Positions 32,147 through 42,300 of a stretch of DNA of 47,712 bases are shown here, in pieces. The first letter of the stretch is position 1. Every line of letters begins with the position of its first letter. The translations under genes were made by a program, and so were the position numbers. The stretch spans positions 1 to 47,712 of the forward strand of contig CAJOFD010000011.1 in assembly GCA_905233585.1 (NCBI GenBank), in the 5' to 3' direction. The stretch comes from an uncultured Bacteroidales bacterium (lineage in GTDB: Bacteria > Bacteroidota > Bacteroidia > Bacteroidales > WCHB1-69). Under the pieces are notes generated by a model. It saw only the letters and a list, made by a program, of their open reading frames with translations. It searched no databases and was not told the DNA's origin.

Positions 32147-33520
32147 TTATGCCATCATTTCGGCAAAATATTTGTAGAAATATGGAATGGTTTCAATTCC
32201 TTTGAAAAATTGTTCTAAAGGATAATTTTCGTTTGGAGAATGTATTGCATCGCTACCCAAACCAAAACCCATTAAAATGGCTTTTGTTTTCAATATTTTG
32301 TCAAACCCTGCAATGATAGGAATACTTCCGCCGCTTCGTGTTGGAATAGGTTTTTTGCCATAGGTTGTTTCAAATGCTTTTTCTGCGGCTTTGTAAGCAG
32401 GCATATCTATTGGGCATACATAGCAATCTCCACCATGTAGAAATTCCACTTCTACTTTTACGCTTGCAGGGGCAATAGATTTAAGATATGCTGAAAATTG
32501 TTTACCGATTTTATTAAAATCTTGATTAGGAACAAGTCTTGTAGATATTTTGGCATGAGCTTCTGACGGGATAACTGTTTTGGCACCTTCGCCAGTGTAA
32601 CCACCCCAAATGCCACAAACATCAAAGCTTGGGCGAATGCCGGTGCGTTCAGTGGTGCTATAGCCTTTTTCTCCGCAAACATCATCGATATTCAATTCTT
32701 TTTTGTATTTGTCCAAATCAAACGGGGCTTGTGCCATTAGTGAACGTTCATAGTCGGAAACTACCAACACATCGTCATAAAAATGAGGTATGGTAATGTG
32801 TCCGTTTTCGTCTATCATTTGGGCAATAAGTTTGCACAAAGTATTGATAGGATTGGCTACTGCACCACCATACAATCCGGAATGAAGGTCTCTGTTGGCA
32901 CCTGTAACCTTTACTTCCCAATAACTCAAACCTCTTAAACCTGTGGTAATAGACGGGATATTGGGAGCAATCATACTGGTGTCGGATACCAAGATAATGT
33001 CGGCCTTGAGCATATCTTTGTGGTCTTGGCAAAAACCATACAGATGTTCACTGCCGATTTCTTCTTCACCTTCAAGCATAAATTTTACATTGCAGGGCAA
33101 TTGGTTGGTTTTTACCATAAATTCAAATGCTTTGGCGTGCATAAACGATTGACCTTTGTCATCATCTGCCCCTCTTGCCCAAATTTTGCCGTCTTTTATT
33201 TCCGCTTCAAAAGGTTTGGTGTTCCACAAATCGATAGGATCTATTGGCATAACATCGTAATGTCCATAAACCAAAACGGTTGGTTTGTTGGGGGCAATAG
33301 TTTTTTCTGCATAAACAACAGGATTTCCCCCTTTGGTAGGCATTACTTCACATTTGTCAACACCGGCTTCCAAGAGCAATTTGTGCCAATATTGGGCACA
33401 TTTTTCCATATCGGGTTTGTGTTCTTCCATAGAAGAAATTGAAGGAATGCGTATTAGTCCGAACAATTCTTCAAAAAAACGTTCTTTGTTTGCTTCAATG
33501 TATGATTTTATCTGTTCCAT
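32147..33520 (-). CDS. M20-family dipeptidase
   Basis: The 457-aa protein has the M20 metal sites: VYGHYDVMP near 83-91 (His, Asp), ARGADDDKGQSF near 115, the catalytic EGEEEIGSEH near 148, a Ser-Asp pair in VSDTSM near 178, and a C-terminal His in GSDAIHSPNENYPL near 432. No signal peptide is present, so it is cytoplasmic. Length and PSITTGLRGLSYWEVKVTG place it with CNDP-like dipeptidases. It has its own promoter and heads the group M20-OMP-FKBP. Confidence 0.93.
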   Translation of the reverse strand: MEQIKSYIEANKERFFEELFGLIRIPSISSMEEHKPDMEKCAQYWHKLLLEAGVDKCEVMPTKGGNPVVYAEKTIAPNKPTVLVYGHYDVMPIDPIDLWNTKPFEAEIKDGKIWARGADDDKGQSFMHAKAFEFMVKTNQLPCNVKFMLEGEEEIGSEHLYGFCQDHKDMLKADIILVSDTSMIAPNIPSITTGLRGLSYWEVKVTGANRDLHSGLYGGAVANPINTLCKLIAQMIDENGHITIPHFYDDVLVVSDYERSLMAQAPFDLDKYKKELNIDDVCGEKGYSTTERTGIRPSFDVCGIWGGYTGEGAKTVIPSEAHAKISTRLVPNQDFNKIGKQFSAYLKSIAPASVKVEVEFLHGGDCYVCPIDMPAYKAAEKAFETTYGKKPIPTRSGGSIPIIAGFDKILKTKAILMGFGLGSDAIHSPNENYPLEQFFKGIETIPYFYKYFAEMMA

Positions 33521-33546
33521 AACATTACTTTTTTAATTTAATGTTG

Positions 33547-33577
33547 CAAAATTACAAAAAAATAGTAATACCACAAA
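33547..33577 (-). promoter_or_regulatory. Promoter of the M20 peptidase gene, TTTG-N19-TAATTTTG
   Basis: On the minus strand TTTG (33574-33577), 19 bp, TAATTTTG (33547-33554), 26 nt before the ATG. A good consensus match. Confidence 0.7.
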
Positions 33578-33637
33578 TATTTATGAAAAATATTCCAATA
33601 AAAATGGAACAACAAAAAAATTTATCTTGTTTGGATT

Positions 33638-34279
33638 TCAAAAAAGTGGATGGAAACAAGTGTCTTGTTCTGTAACCCAGTTAGTATAGTCTTTATAAAA
33701 CCATTTTCCGTTTTTTTGTATCAGCCATTGATTTAATTCCGGGTCTTCGTTTTCATCACAAAAAACAAAAGAGGTTAAAATATCAAAACTGTTAACCAAA
33801 TTCCATTTTTCGTCGGCAATTTCATAGACAAAGCATGTATTTGTATTGCTTATTTGAGCCCAATTGGGCACCAAAGCAATGGCTGTTTTTTCACCTTCTT
33901 TCAAAATGGAACAATAAGACAATGCTGTAGCATATTGAAAATGCAAAGGCTCAATATTTTTTAATTTTAAGACCATCTCAACATTGTTGTCTATATACCA
34001 TTCCATAGCATTTGTTAGTGTTTCATTGGGAATGCTATCCAAATAATGTTGTTGTTTTTGCGACCACAACAAAACGGTGATTGTATCTTGATTTTGTGCT
34101 GAAAGATAGTTATCAACCCATATTTGTGGACAATAGGGAAGAAATAGATTGTCTGTTGTATTTTGAGTTATTTCAGATTCAACATCATTTTGTGCATTGT
34201 TTAGGTTATTACTGCAAGCCCAAAGGCATATTGTGCAAAATAATACTAAAATTGTTTTGCTGGAAGTTTTTATATTCAT
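33638..34279 (-). CDS. Hypothetical SPII lipoprotein, 213 aa
   Basis: ATG 34279 gives a signal with lipobox LWAC (Cys22) followed by SNN. A longer reading from 34426 would overlap the CDF gene by more than 100 bp and hide the signal, so it is rejected. The mature protein has short conserved-looking segments (LPYCPQIWVDNYLSAQNQDTITVLLW, WYIDNNVEMVLKLKNIEPLHF, GEKTAIALVPNWAQIS) but I recognise no family. It begins 22 nt after the CDF stop. Confidence 0.65.
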   Translation of the reverse strand: MNIKTSSKTILVLFCTICLWACSNNLNNAQNDVESEITQNTTDNLFLPYCPQIWVDNYLSAQNQDTITVLLWSQKQQHYLDSIPNETLTNAMEWYIDNNVEMVLKLKNIEPLHFQYATALSYCSILKEGEKTAIALVPNWAQISNTNTCFVYEIADEKWNLVNSFDILTSFVFCDENEDPELNQWLIQKNGKWFYKDYTNWVTEQDTCFHPLF

Positions 34280-34301
34280 TTGATTAAAATATTTTGTGTT
34301 T

Positions 34302-35426
34302 CTATTCGCTATAATTATGGTCAATAATAATGGTAATTGTTTTGTCTGGAATAATTTGTTGCAATTCTTCGGTAAGTGTTTGGGCAAAAGACGTTTCATC
34401 ATGTACAGAAATATCAGGAACAACATCTACCGAAATACGTTGTTCTGTTTCAAAGAAATAGAAACCATGCACTTGTACAATATCTTTGTGTTTTGCAAGA
34501 GTTTGCAATACAATTGTCTGTAGTTCTGTTTGCCGATTTTCTCCTGTGGCAATGGCATATACTCCAACGGTCATTATAATACCGTGTTTTGCAAACATTT
34601 GTTCTGAAATACGACGGGTAAGTCCATGTATTTCGTAGGCAGTCATAGTATCGTAAACGTTGATGTGTAGAGAACCTATTATCAAATTGGGACCGTAATT
34701 ATGCAAAATGATGTCATAAACTCCATGTACGCTTTCAAATGCCAATGTTTCTTTTTTTATTTGACTGACCAAATCTTGTGAAAGCCTTGCACCCAATAGT
34801 TCATTGATAGGCGAAGCCAACATTTCAATACCTGCTTTGATGATAACAATGGAAATAAGTGTGCCTAAAATGCCGTCAAGAGAAATATTCCACAATAGCA
34901 TTATTCCTGCTGAAACAAGTGTGGAAAGGGTGATGATGGAATCGAATAAGGCATCGGAACCGGAGGCTATAAGAGCATCGCTTTTAAGTTTTTGCCCTTG
35001 TCGTTTGACAAATAGCCCCAGTATCAACTTTACGACAATAGCCACAACAATAACAACAAGTGTAGTAGTCGTATATATCGGTGTGGTAGGAGAGAATATT
35101 TTATTGACAGATTCTATCAATGAAGTAATGCCTGCTGAAAGCACAATAACCGCAATAATAATAGCACTGAAATATTCTATTCTGCCAAAACCAAAAGGGT
35201 GTTTTCTGTCGGCAGGGCGTTGAGATAATTTGGTGCCTATGATGGTGATGACACTTGACAAGGCGTCACTCAAATTGTTTACGGCATCCATAACAATGGC
35301 AACAGAATTGGCCAAAAGACCGATTATTGCTTTAAAACCTGCCAAAAGTACATTGGCAATAATACCTATCCAACTTATACGGATAATTTGTGAAGACCGA
35401 TTTCTTTTATTTTGAAATTTTTCCAT
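34302..35426 (-). CDS. Cation diffusion facilitator family transporter
   Basis: The 374-aa inner-membrane protein is a CDF antiporter, exporting zinc, iron, manganese or similar. Six membrane segments are visible in the first 210 residues. Metal-site motifs are DAVNNLSDALSSV near 47 and SDALFDSIITLSTL near 157; HPFGFGRIEYFSA near 77 is the typical cytoplasmic loop. The C-terminal cytoplasmic domain is longer than usual (about 165 residues) and ends in IIDHNYSE. The metal cannot be assigned. Confidence 0.9.
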   Translation of the reverse strand: MEKFQNKRNRSSQIIRISWIGIIANVLLAGFKAIIGLLANSVAIVMDAVNNLSDALSSVITIIGTKLSQRPADRKHPFGFGRIEYFSAIIIAVIVLSAGITSLIESVNKIFSPTTPIYTTTTLVVIVVAIVVKLILGLFVKRQGQKLKSDALIASGSDALFDSIITLSTLVSAGIMLLWNISLDGILGTLISIVIIKAGIEMLASPINELLGARLSQDLVSQIKKETLAFESVHGVYDIILHNYGPNLIIGSLHINVYDTMTAYEIHGLTRRISEQMFAKHGIIMTVGVYAIATGENRQTELQTIVLQTLAKHKDIVQVHGFYFFETEQRISVDVVPDISVHDETSFAQTLTEELQQIIPDKTITIIIDHNYSE

Positions 35427-35519
35427 AAGTTATATTTTGTTCTTTTTATTTATGATAAAAATAAAAATATACAAATGTATATAAAAAATATATGTTACTG
35501 TTGTTTGGTAACAATATTT

Positions 35520-35552
35520 TTTGAGTTTTAATGAAAATATATTGTACTTTTG
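35520..35552 (+). promoter_or_regulatory. Promoter of the VanX-type gene, TTTG-N21-TACTTTTG
   Basis: TTTG at 35520-35523, a 21-bp spacer, TACTTTTG at 35545-35552, 23 nt before ATG 35576. It excludes the longer reading from 35531. Confidence 0.7.
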
Positions 35553-35575
35553 CAAACAACAACAAAAGACCGATT

Positions 35576-36346
35576 ATGAAACAAAAAAATTTATGGATAA
35601 GCACTTTTCTTTTTTGTAGTGCAATGCTATTTTCCTCATGTTCACAAAAAGAGAATCTTGAAAAACAACAAGTTGTTCCAAGAGAAGAAGACAATAGTCA
35701 GTTTGTAACCCTTACCGATGCTGTTCCTGATGCGATACTTGAAATTCGCTATTATAGTACTTACAATTTTGTTGGACAGCGTATAGACGGTTATTTGGAA
35801 CCGACGGCATTGCTTACCCGTGAGGCTGCTGATAGTTTGCATGCTGTGAGCGAAGATGTGAAAAAACTTGGTTATCGGTTAAAAATTTATGATGCTTATC
35901 GTCCGCAAATGGCTGTAGATCATTTTGTCCGTTGGTCAAAAGCCATAAATGACACTTTAATGAAACCATATTTTTATCCTGATTTGGACAAAAGTGTACT
36001 TTTCCCGCAAGAATATATTTGTGAGCGGAGTGGACACACAAGAGGTTCAACTGTTGATTTGACTCTTTTTGATATGGTAACGGAAAAAGAATTGGATATG
36101 GGTGGCACTTTTGATTGGTTTGGTCATGAAAGTCATCCCGATTTTGGTGGAAATCCGGAAACTTCGGAATATATTCCCAACGATAGCATTACAGCGGAAC
36201 AATTCAACAACCGCATGATACTTAGAGCAGCGATGATGCGACATGGATTTAAACCTTTTTTCTCCGAATGGTGGCATTTTACCTTGGCAAATGAGCCTTT
36301 CCCTGATACTTATTTCTCTTTTCCCGTACAACAGATAAACAGATAA
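35576..36346 (+). CDS. D-alanyl-D-alanine dipeptidase, VanX/DdpX type, lipoprotein
   Basis: The 256-aa protein has a lipobox at Cys22 (LFSSC). The M15D zinc-peptidase motifs are present: YDAYRP at 105-110, SGHTRGSTVDL with His154 and Asp161, and EWWHF with Glu231 and His234. Such enzymes cleave D-Ala-D-Ala. With no vanH, vanA or regulator nearby and an envelope anchor, a role in peptidoglycan D-Ala recycling is more likely than glycopeptide resistance; this is inference. Confidence 0.9.
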   Translation: MKQKNLWISTFLFCSAMLFSSCSQKENLEKQQVVPREEDNSQFVTLTDAVPDAILEIRYYSTYNFVGQRIDGYLEPTALLTREAADSLHAVSEDVKKLGYRLKIYDAYRPQMAVDHFVRWSKAINDTLMKPYFYPDLDKSVLFPQEYICERSGHTRGSTVDLTLFDMVTEKELDMGGTFDWFGHESHPDFGGNPETSEYIPNDSITAEQFNNRMILRAAMMRHGFKPFFSEWWHFTLANEPFPDTYFSFPVQQINR

Positions 36347-36354
36347 ATATACAA

Positions 36355-36953
36355 AAGATTCATATTGTTGTCAATCATTATTTTTACTGATAAATTGTAA
36401 GGTTTGGGGTAAAAAAACAGAATCTTGTAGGTTTTTGGTTGAGTATTTCCGTTGACAACATTATCATGCAAAACTTGTATTTCCGCCTCGGGGTTTTCTA
36501 TAGTTGCTTGTCGGATAATAATTTTGGCATGTGGACTTTCTGTTTCCGCAGTTACTGTTGGAAGTTGATTTGTACATATTTGAAGCCGTTTCATTGCCTT
36601 TCATTTTGAACTTTGCCCCAAAATAAACAGAATTGGGACCGTTGGTAAAATGATAGCAACTATATATACACGCCTGCAAGTAAGAGTACCATTGGTAGCG
36701 ATACCGATTTTATTGCAACAGATAACAACGGCATATTTGTCAGAATGCCCGTTTGTCCGTTTCAAAGCAGGATTCTTCCTCTGCTTTTGTTGGATGCAGT
36801 TCCAGAAAATATTCCAGTGGCTTCATCGTAAGAATGCCAACCTTTAGGTGAACTTGTGGAAATACTTGTCCATTGTTCAAAGCCAGAGTTGGGCAGCAGT
36901 TGTCCATAACAAAGGAAAAGAAAAAACAATAATCTGCCAGACAAACATATTTA
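36355..36953 (-). pseudogene. Frameshifted remnant of a secreted protein (possibly PCMD-like)
   Basis: On the minus strand a signal-like start (MFVWQIIVFSFPLLWTTAAQ) and then, in shifting frames, LPNSGFEQWTSISTSSPKGW, HSYDEATGIFSGTAS, NPALKRTNGHSDKYAVVIC, NGTLTCRRVYI, FTNGPNSVYFGAKFKMKGNE and PHAKIIIRQATIENPEAEIQ are read in an order that makes sense as one protein. At least three frame changes and stops interrupt it. The NSGFEQW...PKGWHS start resembles secreted Bacteroidota proteins with a PCMD-type domain. The end runs to a TAA near 36310-36312, inside the vanX-like gene's 3' end. Confidence 0.65.
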
Positions 36954-36964
36954 TTTGTAATTGG

Positions 36965-38392
36965 TTACTTATTTTTTGTTTGATACACTTGAGATAGAAA
37001 CTGATTGTACAATACTTCTTTTTCATAATTCCATTCAGGAGGAAGACATTCGGGGCACCAGTGTCCTCCTTCTAAAATTAATGTCGGAGAGGCATGAAAA
37101 TGATGTCCGCAATGACAAGTCCATATCAGTTTTTCCGCAGGGTTTCCAGAATATTTTTCTGAAATCAGTTTTCCTCCACGGAAAACAGCGGCTTGTTGCA
37201 ATTCAGAAACAGAAAGTTGCGAAAGTTTTTTTGTTTCATCGAAACCATGTTGTATTATAACTGCTTTTTCTTGAGGGGCAGGTTCGGACATATCCCATTC
37301 TTTCCAATTGGGAATGGAATTGTATTGTTTCATGCTACCATAATAGGCTTTAATTCTTTTTTGATCTTTGTGTTTAATCCAATATTGTGTTCCATATGTC
37401 TTTTTGTGGGCAAGCATACGCAAAACACCTTTCAATACAAACGGTGGCACCATTTTGGCCAATTTGAAAAATTCAGGCAAACCCTTGCTCATTTGTTGGA
37501 AATAGTCATCAAGAGGAATATTGGAACGAAAATGTAAAAAGTTTTCAAGAATATCTGCATCTAAATAATATTGTCCATGAAAATTTTTCAATACAAACCA
37601 ATTTGCGTTGAATATTTTTTCCGGTGGCGGACAATGTACTGCTTTTAAAATTCTACATTCAAAATCATAATTTGTCATTCGGTATTGGGGACCGCTGCTG
37701 ATATTATAAAAATGATTCCAAAATTCATCGGGGATAGTATTTCTGCAAATACGTTCCAAAAGTCTGCCGGAGTCTTCCACAGTCGCCCATTCTAAAACTC
37801 CTTTGATGGGGACATGAAACATAATGGGGTCAAAATTTTTGAGAATACCGGGATAGAGAATGCCGGATTGACGCAGACTGACCCAATGTTTAAGTCCAGA
37901 ATCGGCAAAAATGCGTTCCGCAATAATTTTACTGACACCATAATAATCGAATTCACTGGCAAAAACGGGGTCTCCAATACGCCCCCAATGCAAAGGAGCA
38001 TTGCGATCTGAAGTTTGTGCAACAGAACCGATATAAACAACTTTTATATTATCTGCATTTGGTTGTGCCAAAACTGCTTTCACAATGTTTTGGGCTGCTG
38101 TAACATTTACATTAAGTGTTTCTTCTGGAAAATAATCTGCCGAGGGGGAAACCATACCTCCGACATGGAGAACCATATCTGACCCGGTTACGCCTTGCAA
38201 TACATCTTTATAGTTGAGCAAATCGCCCCAAACAATATTGATTTTATCTTTAAATGGGGCTAATTTCCGTTTGTTTTTGTTTTTAGGACGTGCCAATACG
38301 GTAACATGATATTCTTCAGGGTGCTTTAATAGTTCTTTCAATCCGGCAAAACCCATGTTTCCAGTTGCTCCAGTGAGAAATATGTTTTTCAT
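36965..38392 (-). CDS. Extended SDR NAD-dependent epimerase/dehydratase with C-terminal zinc ribbon
   Basis: The 475-aa protein starts with MKNIFLTGATGNMGFAGLKELL, the Rossmann motif TGATGNMG. It keeps YVV-type features of extended SDRs: VYIGSVAQTSDRN near 123 and YYGVSKIIAE (Tyr-x3-Lys) near 150. Residues about 280-400 are an unassigned helical part. The C-terminus adds a likely zinc-binding ribbon, CHCGHHFHASPTLILEGGHW followed by CPEC, near residues 430-455. The fusion is unusual for an SDR. The substrate is unknown. Confidence 0.82.
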   Translation of the reverse strand: MKNIFLTGATGNMGFAGLKELLKHPEEYHVTVLARPKNKNKRKLAPFKDKINIVWGDLLNYKDVLQGVTGSDMVLHVGGMVSPSADYFPEETLNVNVTAAQNIVKAVLAQPNADNIKVVYIGSVAQTSDRNAPLHWGRIGDPVFASEFDYYGVSKIIAERIFADSGLKHWVSLRQSGILYPGILKNFDPIMFHVPIKGVLEWATVEDSGRLLERICRNTIPDEFWNHFYNISSGPQYRMTNYDFECRILKAVHCPPPEKIFNANWFVLKNFHGQYYLDADILENFLHFRSNIPLDDYFQQMSKGLPEFFKLAKMVPPFVLKGVLRMLAHKKTYGTQYWIKHKDQKRIKAYYGSMKQYNSIPNWKEWDMSEPAPQEKAVIIQHGFDETKKLSQLSVSELQQAAVFRGGKLISEKYSGNPAEKLIWTCHCGHHFHASPTLILEGGHWCPECLPPEWNYEKEVLYNQFLSQVYQTKNK

Positions 38393-38427
38393 TTTTATTA
38401 GTTATATGGCAGACGTTTTTAAAGATA

Positions 38428-38435
38428 CAAAAGTA
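38428..38435 (-). promoter_or_regulatory. Candidate -7 element of the epimerase gene
   Basis: On the minus strand TACTTTTG, 36 nt before the ATG at 38392. No matching TTTG is visible upstream. Confidence 0.4.
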
Positions 38436-38548
38436 TTAAAATTCATAAATGATAAAAATTTTAGTGATAGGAATTTTTCAACAGCAAATCTTTAACTATC
38501 AAAAAAGAAAATTTTTTATATTGCAGTCAAAATAAATATTTGTAAATT

Positions 38549-38580
38549 TTTGAATACTATGAAAAAATATTATATCTTTG
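38549..38580 (+). promoter_or_regulatory. Promoter TTTG-N20-TATCTTTG of the 166-aa lipoprotein gene
   Basis: TTTG at 38549-38552, 20 bp, TATCTTTG at 38573-38580: a full consensus match, 28 nt before the ATG at 38609. Confidence 0.75.
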
Positions 38581-38608
38581 CAAAATAAAAATTAAAAAAT
38601 TCATTATT

Positions 38609-39109
38609 ATGAGCAAGATTAAATTTGTAGTAGTAGTTTGTTTATGTGCAATTACTTTGTTCGGTTGCAAAAAAAACAAAAAAGTGGCAGACCCTGAAGG
38701 TACAATAGAATTGAGTATGAGAAATAATTCTAATGGAAACACACAGTTGGTGTTTTATTTGCCTAATGGTCAAAAATTAATTTCATTGCATATTGATGAC
38801 GGAAATAATTTTTGCTATGGCTGGGGTAGCGATAGCTGGGGTCTTTATGGTGATGTTTCTTTAGTAAAAGTTGATGCCAATTGTTTAGGCAATATTACAA
38901 CTATACCCACATCGGGATGGGCAAAACAAGTTGCTGTAAAACCGGGAAATGCTTATATTGCCAAAGTAGAATGTACATCATCAGAAAATGATACTTACAA
39001 AGGATATACGTTTTATTGCCGGATATATGTAACCTCTTGGACGACATCGGCAACAAACAATGGTATTATTGGTGCAGAAGTAAAATACCAATATCCAATG
39101 CCATTATAA
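38609..39109 (+). CDS. Hypothetical SPII lipoprotein, 166 aa
   Basis: A lipobox ends at Cys20 (TLFGC), followed by KKNKK. The mature part appears to be a small beta-sandwich (GTIELSMRNNSNGNTQLVFYL, HIDDGNNFCYGWG, AYIAKVECTSSENDTYKGYTF). Three Cys in the mature region could pair. No family recognised. It is a single-gene unit with its own promoter and a strong terminator. Confidence 0.75.
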   Translation: MSKIKFVVVVCLCAITLFGCKKNKKVADPEGTIELSMRNNSNGNTQLVFYLPNGQKLISLHIDDGNNFCYGWGSDSWGLYGDVSLVKVDANCLGNITTIPTSGWAKQVAVKPGNAYIAKVECTSSENDTYKGYTFYCRIYVTSWTTSATNNGIIGAEVKYQYPMPL

Positions 39110-39129
39110 TATGCAGAAATATGAGTTTT

Positions 39130-39166
39130 AAGAAGGAACCTGCAAACATTTGCAGGTTCCTTCTTT
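39130..39166 (+). terminator. Strong intrinsic terminator
   Basis: AAGAAGGAACCTGCAAA (39130-39146) is complementary to 39149-39165, followed by more T. One of the longest stems in the window. Confidence 0.9.
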
Positions 39167-39217
39167 TTTATTAAGTTTCAAGAGTTTATTTGTTGTAAAA
39201 AAGGAGGCTGTTTTTTC

Positions 39218-39250
39218 TTGTTTTTTATGTCAAAAAAATTCGTAACTTTG
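39218..39250 (+). promoter_or_regulatory. ileS promoter
   Basis: TTG at 39218-39220, 22-bp spacer, TAACTTTG at 39243-39250, 55 nt before the ATG at 39306. Confidence 0.55.
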
Positions 39251-39305
39251 CAAGTTTAAACATAAATATTAATTGTCTAATTTGAAAAATAAACGGAATA
39301 TTTTT

Positions 39306-42300
39306 ATGGCGACAAAATATAATGAATATAAGCAGTTGAGTCTTACTCAAATAGGAGATGAAATCCGTCAATATTGGAACGAAAATGATATTTTTTCCAA
39401 AAGTTTGAAATTATCAGAAGGCAATACTCCTTTTGTGTTTTTTGAAGGACCTCCTTCTGCTAATGGCAAGCCGGGTATACACCATGTTATGGCTCGCAGT
39501 ATCAAAGATATATTTTGCCGATACAAAACACAAAAAGGTTTTTATGTGAAACGAAAGGCAGGTTGGGATACGCATGGATTGCCTGTAGAATTGGGAGTGG
39601 AAACCAAATTGGGGATAACCAAAGAAGATATTGGTAAAAAAATCTCTGTTGATGATTACAATCGTGCATGTCGTGAGGAGGTAATGAAATACAAAGACCT
39701 TTGGGACGAATTGACACGAAAAATGGGCTATTGGGTGGACTTGAATGACCCATATATCACATTTACAAATGAATACATTGAAACACTTTGGTTTTTGCTT
39801 TCTGAGTTGTACAAAAAAGGTTTGTTGTACAAAGGTTATACCATACAACCGTTTTCTCCTGCTGCAGGAACTGGATTGAGCTCTCATGAATTGAATATGC
39901 CGGGTTGTTATCGTGATGTGAAAGATACAACTTGTATTGCCATGTTCCGCTTAAAAGCAGGGCAAAATCTTCCTTTTGGGACAGAGATGCAATCTGAAAA
40001 TGTATATCTATTAGCTTGGACAACAACACCTTGGACATTGCCTTCAAATACGGCTCTTTGTGTCGGTCCGAATATTGATTATATTTTGATAAAAACATAT
40101 AATCCTTATAGTGGACAAATCGCTCATGTTGTAATTGCCAAACCATTGTTAAACAGTATTTTTCCTGCAGAAAATGCTGAAATTCCATTTGAAGAATACC
40201 AACAGGGAGATAAAAAAATACCATTCCAAATAATTGGTAATGAGGTTAAAGGAAAAGATTTGAAAGATATTGCCTATGAACAATTGATACCATGGGTTAA
40301 TCCGGGCGAAAATGCTTTTCGTGTTATTCTTGGCGATTATGTAACAACGGAAGATGGTACCGGTATTGTTCATATCGCTCCGACTTTTGGTGCCGATGAC
40401 GACCGTGTAGCAAAACAAGCGGGGATTCCTCCTCTTGTGATGATAGACAAAGACGGCAAACAACAACCGATGGTGGATAGGTCTGGCAAGTTTTTCATGA
40501 TAAAAGATTTAAATCCAGATTTTGTCAAAAATAATATCAATGTTGATTTATATAAATCTTTTGAAGGCAAGTATGTAAAAAATGCTTATGACCCTCAAAA
40601 AACAGAAAAAGACCCGACCTTGGATGTAGATATTGTGGTGATGTTGAAAACAGAAAACAAATTGTTTAAAAGCGAAAAACATACCCATAGTTATCCTCAT
40701 TGTTGGCGAACTGACAAACCTGTGCTGTATTATCCTTTAGATAGTTGGTTTATAAAAACAACTGCACTGAAAGACAGAATGATAGATTTGAATAAGACTA
40801 TCAATTGGAAACCCGAAGCCACAGGTAGCGGCCGATTTGGCAATTGGTTGGAAAATTTGGTGGATTGGAATTTGTCCCGTTCCCGTTATTGGGGAACACC
40901 GCTCCCAATTTGGCGTACGGAAGACGGATCTGAAGAAAAATGTATTGGAAGTGTCGAACAACTTCGCAACGAAATAGACAAAGCGGTAGAAGTTGGATTT
41001 ATGAAAGAAAATCCATATAAATCCAACAATTATAATGATTTTGATTTACACAGACCTTACATCGACCAAGTGGTCTTGGTATCCGAAAAAGGGCAAAAAA
41101 TGATGCGAGAACCCGATTTGATTGATGTTTGGTTTGACAGCGGTGCAATGCCTTATGCTCAATGTCATTATATGGGGAAAGAAAATCAACTCAATGCAAC
41201 AAATTTCCCTGCTGATTTTATTGCCGAAGGTGTGGACCAAACAAGAGGATGGTTTTTTACTCTTCATGCAATTGCGACAATGATATTTGATAAAGTAGCG
41301 TATAAAAATGTCATTTCCAATGGTTTGGTCTTGGATAAAAATGGCAATAAAATGTCAAAACGATTAGGTAATGCCGTAGATCCTTTTGAAACAATAGAAA
41401 AATATGGTCCCGATGCTACCCGTTGGTATATGATAACCAATTCCCAACCTTGGGATAATCTTAAATTTGATGTGGAAGGTATAGATGAGGTTAGCCGTAA
41501 ATTTTTCGGCACACTATATAATACTTATAGTTTCTTTGCTTTATATGCCAATATAGATAATTTTACTTATGCGGAAAAGGAAATAGATATTGCCAAACGT
41601 CCTGAAATAGACCGTTGGATTTTATCGGAATTGAACACATTGATAAAAAATGTGGATATTTATTACAACGATTATGAACCGACAAAAGCAGGTCGGGCTA
41701 TTCAAGAATTTGTAGATTCTTATTTAAGCAATTGGTATGTAAGACTTTGTCGCCGCCGCTTTTGGAAAGGAGAATATTCTGAAGATAAAATATCGGCATA
41801 TCAAACACTTTATACTTGTTTGGAAACATTATTACAATTGATGGCTCCAATTGCTCCGTTTTTTGCAGAACGTATGTTTTGTGATTTGAACAATGTTACC
41901 CGAAAAGTAAACGTAGAATCGGTACATCATACAAAATTTCCGGAAGCAAACGAAACATTGATAGATAAGGAATTGGAAGAAAGAATGCAATTGGCACAAA
42001 AAATTTCTTCTATGGTGCTTTCTCTTCGAAAACGCAACAAATTACGTGTTCGTCAGCCTTTGGCAAAAATTATGATTCCTGCGGCAAACGATCATTTTAT
42101 CGCTCAGATAAATGCTGTAAAAGAATTGATTTTAAGTGAAGTAAATGTAAAACAAATTGATTTCTTAACCAAAGAAAACAATATTTTGGTAAAAACCGTT
42201 AAACCGAATTTTAAGACTTTAGGTCCTAAATATGGTAAAATAATGAAGTCTATTGCTGCTAAAGTAGTGACTTTGTCTCAAGAAGAAATAGGACAAATAG

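Noticed and set aside
35576-36346. Vancomycin resistance gene cluster
   Set aside because: Only a VanX-type dipeptidase is present; no vanH, D-Ala-D-Lac ligase or VanRS lies nearby, and the protein is an envelope lipoprotein.
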